Source: Halocynthiibacter sp049608145 (GTDB lineage: Bacteria > Pseudomonadota > Alphaproteobacteria > Rhodobacterales > Rhodobacteraceae). From it: 64,000 bases of DNA. The stretch covers positions 19,000 through 82,999 of the forward strand of contig NZ_JBMYXF010000009.1 in NCBI RefSeq assembly GCF_049608145.1. The letters are read 5' to 3'. A program made the position numbers and the translations under genes. Below are positions 8,836 through 15,982 of the stretch, one piece after another (position 1 is the stretch's first letter; every line of letters starts with the position of its first letter). Below the pieces are notes generated by a model. That model had not been told where the DNA came from, did no database searches, and was given only the letters and a program-made list of their open reading frames with translations.

Positions 8836-10152
8836 GTGTCTGAACATAAAATGAACCTTAATCGTCGGGCCCTTTTGGGGATGCTGGCAGCCGGAGGCGT
8901 GGCCAGTGTGGCAGCTTCAGGCAAAGCAAAAGCGCAAAGCATCAATACATCTGCGCGTATTGTTATTCTTGGGGCAGGGGCTGCAGGTATGGCGCTTGCC
9001 AACCGGTTGAATGACCGGCTGAACGGCGCAGATATCACCATAATCGATGGGCGCCCGCGCCACTTGTATCAGCCGGGGTTTACCTTGATCGCTGCGGGGC
9101 TGAAGCCTGCGGATTATTCCGTCAGCAGCAATGATACGTGGTTGCCGAGCGGCGTGAACTTCATCAATGCTTTCGCAAGTGAAATCGATCCTGAAAGCAA
9201 AGTTTTGCGGATCACCGGGCAGGCGGATGTTGCGTATGATTACCTAATTGTTGCACCAGGTTTGAAACTTGACTGGGACAAGATCGAAGGTTTCTCTCTT
9301 GATATGGTCGGTGAAAACGGCATTGGGGCGGTGTATGCTGGCCCGGAATATGCCGCGAAAACCTGGACTGCGATGGACAAGTTCACCGATGAAGGTGGCG
9401 TTGGGCTGTTTACACGTCCGGCGACCGGCATGAAATGCGCTGGTGCGCCGCTGAAATATACCTTCCTGACCGACGACTATGCCCGGCGCAAAGGCACCCG
9501 TGGCAAGGTGGAAATGACCTATGCCGCCCATAACAACGGTTTGTTTGGCGTGCCGATAGTCAATGAAAAGGTGCGCATGCTGTTCGATGATCGCGGCGTT
9601 GATGTACATCATAACCATGTGATGAAAGCCATTGATCCGGCAAAGAAATTGGCAACATTCACGACACCCGAGGGCGACACAGAACTGCCCTATGATTTCA
9701 CCAATGTTATCCCTCCACAGCGTGCGCCGGATGTCATTATGAACTCGCCGCTGCCATGGGCGGATAAATGGGTCGGGCAAGGCTGGGTTGAGGTCGATCA
9801 ATACACGCTGCGTCACAATCGTTACCCGGAAATCTTCGCCTGCGGCGATGTTGCTGGTGTGCCAAAGGGCAAAACGGCTGCCAGTGTGAAATGGCAGGTG
9901 CCTGTGGTTGAAGAACAGCTGATCGCCCAGATCCAAGGCCAGGAAAGTGACGCGCGTTACAATGGCTATACGTCTTGTCCGCTGATCACCAAGATCGGCC
10001 GCGCCATGTTGGTTGAATTCGATTATGACAACAATCTGGTGCCGAGCTTCCCCGGGGTGATCGCCCCATTGGAAGAGCTTTGGATTTCTTGGTTGATGAA
10101 AGAAGTCGCGCTGAAAGCCACCTATAACGCAATGCTGCGTGGCCGGGCATAA
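8836..10152 (+). CDS. Sulfide:quinone oxidoreductase-like FAD protein with a Tat-type leader
   Basis: Flavoprotein resembling type II sulfide:quinone oxidoreductase, which oxidises sulfide and passes electrons to quinone. The N terminus NRRALLGMLAAGGVASVAA resembles a twin-arginine export signal. Next comes the FAD-binding VILGAGAAGMALANRL, then KCAGAPLKYTF and TSCPLI, matching the positions of the two redox cysteines of type II enzymes, and the late FAD motif IFACGDVAG. A GTG start at 8836 is listed; an ATG at 8851 (MNLNRRALL) is also plausible. It is followed after 12 bases by a small membrane protein. The substrate is inferred from the family only. Confidence 0.8.
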   Translation: MSEHKMNLNRRALLGMLAAGGVASVAASGKAKAQSINTSARIVILGAGAAGMALANRLNDRLNGADITIIDGRPRHLYQPGFTLIAAGLKPADYSVSSNDTWLPSGVNFINAFASEIDPESKVLRITGQADVAYDYLIVAPGLKLDWDKIEGFSLDMVGENGIGAVYAGPEYAAKTWTAMDKFTDEGGVGLFTRPATGMKCAGAPLKYTFLTDDYARRKGTRGKVEMTYAAHNNGLFGVPIVNEKVRMLFDDRGVDVHHNHVMKAIDPAKKLATFTTPEGDTELPYDFTNVIPPQRAPDVIMNSPLPWADKWVGQGWVEVDQYTLRHNRYPEIFACGDVAGVPKGKTAASVKWQVPVVEEQLIAQIQGQESDARYNGYTSCPLITKIGRAMLVEFDYDNNLVPSFPGVIAPLEELWISWLMKEVALKATYNAMLRGRA

Positions 10153-10164
10153 GGGAGAGAGACA

Positions 10165-10515
10165 ATGAAAGAACTGACATTATCCACCCTTTTTGCGGTG
10201 TTTGAGGAAATCTTCGGCAAAGGACTGTTCTGGGCTATGGTCGGAGTGGCGCTTTTGGTGACTGTTGGCTATATTTACGTTCTGGTGCGGGATCGGGCCG
10301 TCAGCTGGAAGAAATTCCTGTTGGCCCAGATGGCTATGCCATTTGGCGCAGTTGGTGCGGTAATCTTTGTGCAGCATATGACCCATTCAGCGTTTTCTGA
10401 CCTTGGTGGGCCAGTTGATGTAATGGTTCTGGCACTGATTGCCGTTGTTGGCGCGATAGGGGCGGCGATCCTGACATATACAGTTCAGGGCCTTTTGGGG
10501 AGCCGATCAGTGTAG
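10165..10515 (+). CDS. Small membrane protein paired with the SQR-like gene (DUF5368-like)
   Basis: A 116-residue protein with three hydrophobic segments: near residues 22-42 (FWAMVGVALLVTVGYIYVLV), 53-70 and 83-105. I believe it belongs to the DUF5368 family of Rhodobacterales, but that is from memory. The gene lies 12 bases after the SQR-like gene with a GGGAGAGA ribosome site, so co-expression is likely. It could anchor the flavoprotein at the membrane or link it to quinone; no motif proves this. Confidence 0.65.
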   Translation: MKELTLSTLFAVFEEIFGKGLFWAMVGVALLVTVGYIYVLVRDRAVSWKKFLLAQMAMPFGAVGAVIFVQHMTHSAFSDLGGPVDVMVLALIAVVGAIGAAILTYTVQGLLGSRSV

Positions 10516-10746
10516 GACGCGATATATACGCTGAAGTATTTAAGTAATCCTTCAGGCGGGTGAAATGTCCGCCTGATTGGGGATAAAATGTGAGGTATTT
10601 AAATACCTTATTTGTAAGTAGCTGTTTTTAATTGATTATATTAACATTGCTGCGCTTGACTGTGCGCGTAGAACCTATAAAACCCCAACATCGAATTCAG
10701 AATAGCGTCCTGCTGTTCGCTCAACTTCAAAACTGGGGTTACTCCT
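10516..10746. promoter_or_regulatory. Leader region of rplM: palindromes and a hairpin that may cover the ribosome site
   Basis: Three inverted repeats are visible upstream: CTGAAG/CTTCAG (10531-10536, 10550-10555), CAGGCGG/CCGCCTG (10553-10559, 10569-10575) and the perfect palindrome AGGTATTTAAATACCT (10593-10608). A TTGACT at 10656-10661 could be a -35 element, but the nearest TATAAA (10676) is too close. Just before rplM, AACCCCA (10681-10687) pairs with TGGGGTT (10734-10740), enclosing AGCG/CGCT (10704-10707, 10718-10721). The right arm holds the only GGGG near the ATG, so pairing would hide the ribosome site, as in ribosomal-protein autoregulation. This is inference. Confidence 0.4.
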
Positions 10747-11208
10747 ATGAAAACCTTTTCTGCTACTCCGGCAGACATCGACAAGAAATGGATCCTGATC
10801 GACGCTGAAGGCGTTGTTCTGGGTCGTCTTGCTTCGATCGTTGCCATGCGCCTGCGCGGCAAACACAAAGCGTCCTTCACGCCACACATGGACATGGGTG
10901 ACAATGTCATCGTGATCAATGCTGACAAAATTCAGCTGACCGGCAAGAAACGCTCTGACAAAAAGTTCTATTGGCACACTGGCCACCCGGGCGGGATCAA
11001 AGAACGCTCAATCGGTCAAATCCTTGAGGGTGACCACCCTGAGCGCGTTGTCATGAAAGCTGTTCAGCGCATGCTGCCAGGCAACAAACTGTCACGCAAA
11101 GTGATGACCAATCTGCGCGTTTACGCTGGTGCTGAGCACGGCCAAGAAGCACAGAAGCCCGAAGTTCTGGACGTTAAAGCCCTGAACAAGAAAAACACAC
11201 GGAGCTGA
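10747..11208 (+). CDS. rplM: 50S ribosomal protein L13
   Basis: Large-subunit ribosomal protein L13, 153 residues. It reads MKTFSATPADIDKKWILIDA and WHTGHPGGIKERS, with the conserved VMKAVQRMLPGNKLSRKVMTNL region near the C terminus. It is followed after two bases by rpsI, the universal L13-S9 pair, so the two form one operon. The leader may be regulatory (see 10516-10746). Confidence 0.98.
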   Translation: MKTFSATPADIDKKWILIDAEGVVLGRLASIVAMRLRGKHKASFTPHMDMGDNVIVINADKIQLTGKKRSDKKFYWHTGHPGGIKERSIGQILEGDHPERVVMKAVQRMLPGNKLSRKVMTNLRVYAGAEHGQEAQKPEVLDVKALNKKNTRS

Positions 11209-11210
11209 TC

Positions 11211-11708
11211 ATGTCTGACGATATCAAATCTCTCGATGAGCTGAACTCTGTTGCTGAAGGTGTTACATCTTTGGAAGCACTCGTAGAAGTTGCTGAGCCA
11301 CGTGAACCTGTTCGTGACGAACTGGGTCGCTCATACGCAACTGGTAAACGTAAAGATGCGGTTGCACGCGTTTGGATCAAACCAGGTTCCGGCAAAGTTG
11401 TTGTGAACGGCAAAGACCAAGACGTTTACTTTGCACGTCCAGTTCTGCAGCTGATCCTGCGTCAACCTATGCAGGTTGCAGGCGTTGAAGGCGAATTCGA
11501 CGTTTACGCAACTGTTAAAGGTGGCGGTCTGACCGGTCAGGCTGGTGCGGTGAAGCACGGTATTTCTAAAGCTCTGCAGCTTTATGAACCCTCCCTGCGC
11601 GGCGCTCTGAAAGCTGCTGGCTTCCTGACACGTGACTCTCGTGTTGTTGAACGTAAGAAATACGGTAAGCGCAAAGCGCGTCGTAGCTTCCAGTTCTCTA
11701 AGCGTTAA
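11211..11708 (+). CDS. rpsI: 30S ribosomal protein S9
   Basis: Small-subunit ribosomal protein S9, 165 residues. The conserved core starts near residue 43 with YATGKRKDAVARVWIKPGSGK and ends RKKYGKRKARRSFQFSKR, the C-terminal tail that contacts tRNA in the P site. A roughly 40-residue acidic N-terminal extension precedes the core, as in other alphaproteobacterial S9 proteins. Second gene of the L13-S9 operon; a terminator follows at 11731-11760. Confidence 0.98.
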   Translation: MSDDIKSLDELNSVAEGVTSLEALVEVAEPREPVRDELGRSYATGKRKDAVARVWIKPGSGKVVVNGKDQDVYFARPVLQLILRQPMQVAGVEGEFDVYATVKGGGLTGQAGAVKHGISKALQLYEPSLRGALKAAGFLTRDSRVVERKKYGKRKARRSFQFSKR

Positions 11709-11730
11709 TTTTCGGATTATTCAAAATTAT

Positions 11731-11760
11731 AAAAGGCTCGCTTTCTGCGGGCCTTTTTGT
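11731..11760 (+). terminator. Terminator of the rplM-rpsI operon
   Basis: AAAAGGC (11731-11737) pairs with GCCTTTT (11751-11757) around a GC-rich loop and runs into TTTTTG. It is 23 bases past the rpsI stop. Confidence 0.75.
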
Positions 11761-11938
11761 TTGATTGTATTTGGTCTTTATCGGTGGACCTTAGGTGTTA
11801 ATGTTCTGATCGAATTTAAACTGAATTTAGAAACAGTCTCGTGCTTTTGTCAAAAATGATCATACTTTTGTAGGTAGTGACTGAAAAAATCAGGCCATTT
11901 CGACCCATTTTTTCCACAATTCCAATCTACAAAACGGT

Positions 11939-12472
11939 ATGATTGATGATGATATGATCCTCGCATCAAAAGAAACGGGTGCTGTTCGGCCTGATGCGTT
12001 TACACGGTTGTTTGCGACGTTTCTGCTGGCTGTTGTTGCGGCGACCTTGTCGGGCGTGCTGTTGAGCCGATTTAAACCCGATGCGAGTTCGGGGCTTTGG
12101 CAATACGTTATCTCCGCAATACCCTTTGGGGTCTTCGCCGCATTCCTGATGGCTCAGCCTGCAATTGCGATCATTGAAAAGCATTCGATACGTAAAGTAC
12201 TTGGGTACTCGATTGTTGGGTTCATTTTAGGTAGTGCACTGCGGGTCTTTCTTTTGGCACCGTCCGAAGGTGAAGGGGCGGTTATTCTATCATATTTTGC
12301 GATTACTCTGTGTGTGATCGCGGTCTGGTGGCTGGGGCGGTTTGTCGAGTTCACAATGAGATCCTTTGGCTTGCCTCGGCCCGGTGATGTTATTTGGAAA
12401 CTCATCGGAGCTATAAGTTCTAGGCGGAAGCGCAGGAAAGATCGGGGAAGTAAAACCGAGGATCGGGGTTAA
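11939..12472 (+). CDS. Hypothetical membrane protein
   Basis: I do not recognise this 177-residue protein. Four hydrophobic segments are visible: LFATFLLAVVAATLSGVLL, YVISAIPFGVFAAFLMA, LGYSIVGFILGSALRVFLL and AVILSYFAITLCVIAVWWLG. A basic cytoplasmic tail follows (SSRRKRRKDRGSKTEDRG). No strong ribosome site is seen, and the 230 bases upstream hold only the rpsI terminator and AT-rich sequence. Its last four bases overlap the stop of the convergent TetR gene. Confidence 0.6.
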   Translation: MIDDDMILASKETGAVRPDAFTRLFATFLLAVVAATLSGVLLSRFKPDASSGLWQYVISAIPFGVFAAFLMAQPAIAIIEKHSIRKVLGYSIVGFILGSALRVFLLAPSEGEGAVILSYFAITLCVIAVWWLGRFVEFTMRSFGLPRPGDVIWKLIGAISSRRKRRKDRGSKTEDRG

Positions 12473-13089
12473 TGATCGGGATCGATCAGGCCTAGGCCAC
12501 GCAGATAAACACCAATACCACTTTCCAGCAGTTCTTCCGGTGCAAAAGGTGACGCATTTCCGGGGCTGTTGCGGGCGAATAATTCGACAACCCCGTGTGA
12601 CATCGCCCAGATATGTGCCGAAAACATGCGGGCCGGGGGGCGGCGACTGGCGGGAATGTGGTTGATCAGCTGTTCTGCTGCCCGTTCCATAACGCCCATC
12701 GCACGGGCGGCAACCTCTGCAAGTTCTGGCGATCGGCTTGTCTGAATTCCACTTTCAAACATCGCTACGTAATGCCCAGGGTAACGGCGGGCAAAGGTCA
12801 GATAAGCGCGGCTAATGGCTTCAAAACGGGCAAGATCCGTCAGGTCGCCCTTGTTCCAAGCAAATGTCAGCAGATCTGCAAAAATTTCGTAACCTTGACG
12901 GGCGGCTTCTGCGATCAGTTCTTCACGACCGTCAAAGTGCCGGTAAACGGCGGCAGGGGTGACACCAGCACGTTTTGCAGCCTCTGACAGAGTGAAACCC
13001 GTGGGGCCTTTTTCTTCGATCAAGGACAGGGCTGCCTCAACCAAGGCTGCTCGTAAATTTCCGTGGTGATAGCCGCGTTTTTTTACCAT
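12469..13089 (-). CDS. TetR family transcriptional regulator
   Basis: DNA-binding repressor-type protein, 206 residues. The N-terminal helix-turn-helix is clear: GPTGFTLSEAAKRAGVTPAAVYRHFDGREELI (about residues 29-60). The C-terminal ligand-binding part (LINHIPASRRPPARMFSAHIWAMSHGVVELF) resembles the WHG-type domain. Its ATG immediately follows the ppk2 stop (TGA-ATG), so it is translationally coupled to ppk2 and may regulate this operon. The ligand is unknown. Confidence 0.92.
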   Translation of the reverse strand: MVKKRGYHHGNLRAALVEAALSLIEEKGPTGFTLSEAAKRAGVTPAAVYRHFDGREELIAEAARQGYEIFADLLTFAWNKGDLTDLARFEAISRAYLTFARRYPGHYVAMFESGIQTSRSPELAEVAARAMGVMERAAEQLINHIPASRRPPARMFSAHIWAMSHGVVELFARNSPGNASPFAPEELLESGIGVYLRGLGLIDPDH

Positions 13090-13977
13090 TCAGCCCATAT
13101 CCCACAGCGCAGGGCTGCCGCAAATTTCGGGGTCAGGTCCCTGAATGGCGTTGCTGTTTTTGCCTTTGTAGTCAATAGAATGCAGAATGTGCTCTATGGC
13201 AGCAAGGCGGGCGCGTTTTTTGTCATCGCTGCGAATGATTGTCCAAGGCTGATCCACGGTGTGACTGCGGTCGAATGTTTCGTGGATGGCGTGTGAATAT
13301 TCGTCCCACTTCTTCAGGCCTTCAACATCAATCCAGCTAAGCTTCCATTGTTTTAGCGGGTCTTTTTCACGCTTGAGGAACCGTTTCAATTGTTCCGAGC
13401 GGCCGACATTCAGCCAGATCTTAAACAGATGTATGCCTTCCGAGGTGATCTGCTGTTCAAATCCGGGAAGCTGTTCAAAGAACCGTTCCCTGTCTGTATC
13501 CTCACAAAACCCAAAAACCTTTTCGACAACCCCACGATTATACCAGGATCTGTCAAACAGAACCATTTCACCTGCGGTTGGCAAATGTTTGGTGTAACGC
13601 TGAAAATACCACTGGCCGGCTTCACGTTCACTGGGTTTGGAAAGGGCGACAACCCGGGCTGAACGTGGGTTTAGGTTTTCACGCAACCGCTTGATCGTTC
13701 CACCTTTCCCCGCTGCATCGCGCCCTTCAAACACAACAACGATACGTTCGCCCGTGTGTTTGATGTGGGTTAGAAGCTTGACCAGTTCAATCTGAAGCGC
13801 TTCCATCCGCGTTTCATAGTCCTTCTGCGACATACGGGATTGATAAGGGTAACTCTCTGATAAAATGTCCTTTTTACCACAGTTTTGAATGGCATCACGT
13901 ATAAATTGTGGCGCATCCTTATTGAAAAACTGGCTGATAGCACCTTCAAAAGGCAGGTCGTTCTGATCGGTCGTCAT
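13090..13977 (-). CDS. ppk2: Polyphosphate kinase 2 family protein
   Basis: PPK2 transfers phosphate between polyphosphate and nucleoside di- or monophosphates. The protein is about 295 residues with a Walker A-like VVFEGRDAAGKGGTIKRL, the lid-region DRSWYNRGVVEKVFGF, and FLKREKDPLKQWKLSWID, all typical of class I PPK2. The ATG at 13977 is preceded by GGAGAT; a longer frame to 14028 lacks a ribosome site. It lies between metA and the TetR gene on the same strand; the TetR start directly follows its stop. Confidence 0.93.
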   Translation of the reverse strand: MTTDQNDLPFEGAISQFFNKDAPQFIRDAIQNCGKKDILSESYPYQSRMSQKDYETRMEALQIELVKLLTHIKHTGERIVVVFEGRDAAGKGGTIKRLRENLNPRSARVVALSKPSEREAGQWYFQRYTKHLPTAGEMVLFDRSWYNRGVVEKVFGFCEDTDRERFFEQLPGFEQQITSEGIHLFKIWLNVGRSEQLKRFLKREKDPLKQWKLSWIDVEGLKKWDEYSHAIHETFDRSHTVDQPWTIIRSDDKKRARLAAIEHILHSIDYKGKNSNAIQGPDPEICGSPALWDMG

Positions 13978-14033
13978 GTAAATCTCCGTCACTTTACCAT
14001 TTATGCTGCTCGGGGGACTGGGTTGCAACAGGC

Positions 14034-14960
14034 TTACCCTTGGTCGGTCCCAATCAGAGAGATATCATATGACGTGGTTTGATAGATCTGGTTGATCCAG
14101 TTGCCATACAGCAAGTGGGCATGACTGCGCCATCTGTTGCGCGGTTCACGCGATGGATCATTACCCGGATAATAGTTATCAGGCACATTGATCGGCGTGC
14201 CGCTGGCAACATCGCGATCATATTCTTCTTTCAAGGTGCCACTGTCGTATTCGAAATGATTGAAGATATATAGGGCGCGGTGGCCAGGGTCTTCGACCAG
14301 ACACGGCCCAGATTTGTCTGATGACAGCAGTGTTTTTAAACCTTTTGCCTGATCAATCTCGGCCTGATGCATTTCAGTCCAACGGCTGACGGGCACCACA
14401 CATTCATCTGAAAATCCGCGCAGATAGGGCGAGGTACAATCAAGGTTGTGATGCTTGAAACAACCGAACGCTTTGTGTTCCAGCTTATGTTTCTGCACGC
14501 CATGGAAATAATTGATCATCGCCATGCCACCCCAGCAAACGCCGAAGGTTGAATGAACATTTGTTTGTGTCCATTCAAATACTTCGGTCAATTCTTTCCA
14601 GTAAGTCACATTGTTGAACGGAAGGTGTTCGATCGGTGCGCCGGTGATGATCAGCCCATCAAATTTCTGATCTTTGACTTCGTTAAAGGGACGGTAAAAT
14701 TCTTCCATATGTTCTGCGGCCGTATTACGAGTTTGATGTTCAGACATACGGATCAAATGCAGGTCAATCTGTAAAGGCGTTGCGCCAATCAGCCGGGCAA
14801 ATTGATTTTCGGTCTGAATTTTTTTCGGCATCAGGTTCAGCAAAGCGATGCGAAGCGGGCGGATATCTTGGTTGGCGGCGCGTCCTTCGCCCATGACCAT
14901 AACACCTTCTTCAGAAAGAACTTTGAAGGCGGGCAGGCTGGACGGAATTTTGATAGGCAT
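14034..14960 (-). CDS. metA: Homoserine O-acyltransferase MetA, predicted acetyl-CoA specific
   Basis: Activates homoserine for methionine synthesis. At 308 residues it aligns end to end with the MetA family: catalytic Cys142 in FGVCWGG and the His235/Glu237 pair in FNHFEYD. Residue 111 is Glu (TGAPIEHLPF). In studied MetA enzymes Glu here selects acetyl-CoA while Gly selects succinyl-CoA, so the product is predicted to be O-acetylhomoserine. The 68 bases upstream show no SAM-II riboswitch core. The ATPase gene upstream on the same strand probably shares the transcript. Confidence 0.95.
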   Translation of the reverse strand: MPIKIPSSLPAFKVLSEEGVMVMGEGRAANQDIRPLRIALLNLMPKKIQTENQFARLIGATPLQIDLHLIRMSEHQTRNTAAEHMEEFYRPFNEVKDQKFDGLIITGAPIEHLPFNNVTYWKELTEVFEWTQTNVHSTFGVCWGGMAMINYFHGVQKHKLEHKAFGCFKHHNLDCTSPYLRGFSDECVVPVSRWTEMHQAEIDQAKGLKTLLSSDKSGPCLVEDPGHRALYIFNHFEYDSGTLKEEYDRDVASGTPINVPDNYYPGNDPSREPRNRWRSHAHLLYGNWINQIYQTTSYDISLIGTDQG

Positions 14961-15028
14961 TTTGTGACCTCAGACATGTATATAGGGTAAATATGATAAG
15001 GGGGCGTTACGAACAAGTCGCAGCCCCA

Positions 15029-15892
15029 TCACATTCGCGCGTCTATTGCCTGTGCGATCAGTTGGTTGAAATCATCTTCGTTACGGATCTTCGCAACATC
15101 ATCCGCCTGCACGGTCACACCCCAGTTTTGGGCTATTGCACGATACTGAGGCTGGCGATGTTCCACAGCCCGACGATAGGCCCAGCGGATGAACTTATTT
15201 GGATTAACACCATCTTCCTGAATGTTGTTTTCATTCAGATATTCACTCCAGGAATCTTCTAAGATTTTGGGGTGGTAATACATGGGTTTCGGCGCCTTAT
15301 CAAAGCGGCGGATCAGTTCCTCTGTGTGATCATCAGATCCTTCGATCCAGACCATCAATAGGTTATCAGATAGGCTTTTTAGCACCGGGTCATTTGGGTC
15401 TTCAGGATCGACCACTTCGCAAATAGAGCCGCCACTGTCGCCGATGAAATGACTGTATCCATAAAGCGCCTGGGCACGTTCGATGAAATGCGCCGTATCC
15501 ATAAGGGATGCGATTTCCGCTGTGCGATGCTGTTGCTGGCGTTTCAGGTATTCGGCGAATGCTATTCCACCTTGATCTGGATTGCCCGGTTTGCCCAGAT
15601 AAGTCGACAAAGGCGTAAGATTTTCAAAGGTGATATTTGAGGCGATATAGATTGAATCAGAACGCAGAAGTTCGGCCAGAAACGGTGTTTTCATCGCTTC
15701 GCGTTTAAAGTTATCGACGATATGTTCGCCCATGTATCGTGTGCCGATGCGGTAATCGACTGAATAATGGAACCAATCGCCGGATTGCCGCAACATGTCA
15801 GAGGTATAAGTTTTCCCAAGGCCAGACATAGCAAACAGCATGACCTGCTTGGTTTTAGCGTTCAGCCAGTCTTTGCCTGATGTATACAGCAT
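15029..15892 (-). CDS. P-loop ATPase-like protein of unknown function
   Basis: A protein of about 287 residues with a nucleotide-binding loop near the N terminus, LFAMSGLGKTYTSDML, so it probably binds ATP or GTP and may be a kinase-like enzyme. The middle contains FIGDSGGSICEVVDPEDPNDPVL and a predicted strand LLMVWIEGSDD. I do not recognise a named family, though I believe similar proteins occur in other Rhodobacterales. The ATG at 15892 has AGAGG upstream. It sits 68 bases before metA on the same strand, which hints at a link with sulfur amino acids but does not prove one. Confidence 0.7.
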   Translation of the reverse strand: MLYTSGKDWLNAKTKQVMLFAMSGLGKTYTSDMLRQSGDWFHYSVDYRIGTRYMGEHIVDNFKREAMKTPFLAELLRSDSIYIASNITFENLTPLSTYLGKPGNPDQGGIAFAEYLKRQQQHRTAEIASLMDTAHFIERAQALYGYSHFIGDSGGSICEVVDPEDPNDPVLKSLSDNLLMVWIEGSDDHTEELIRRFDKAPKPMYYHPKILEDSWSEYLNENNIQEDGVNPNKFIRWAYRRAVEHRQPQYRAIAQNWGVTVQADDVAKIRNEDDFNQLIAQAIDARM

Positions 15893-15982
15893 GGAAGCCT
15901 CTTTTCGTCTTTTCCCGTTCGTAGCGGGCAGGGATGCAGGCGTCAACACGGTTGGCTGACGGCATTCCGTCAGCCAACTGTT

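Noticed and set aside
10656..10681. Promoter pair TTGACT / TATAAA before rplM
   Set aside because: Spacing of 14 bases is too short for a standard promoter; only noted in the leader entry.
14961..15028. SAM-II riboswitch upstream of metA
   Set aside because: The 68-base gap does not contain the conserved SAM-II core; only a short leader with a ribosome site is seen.
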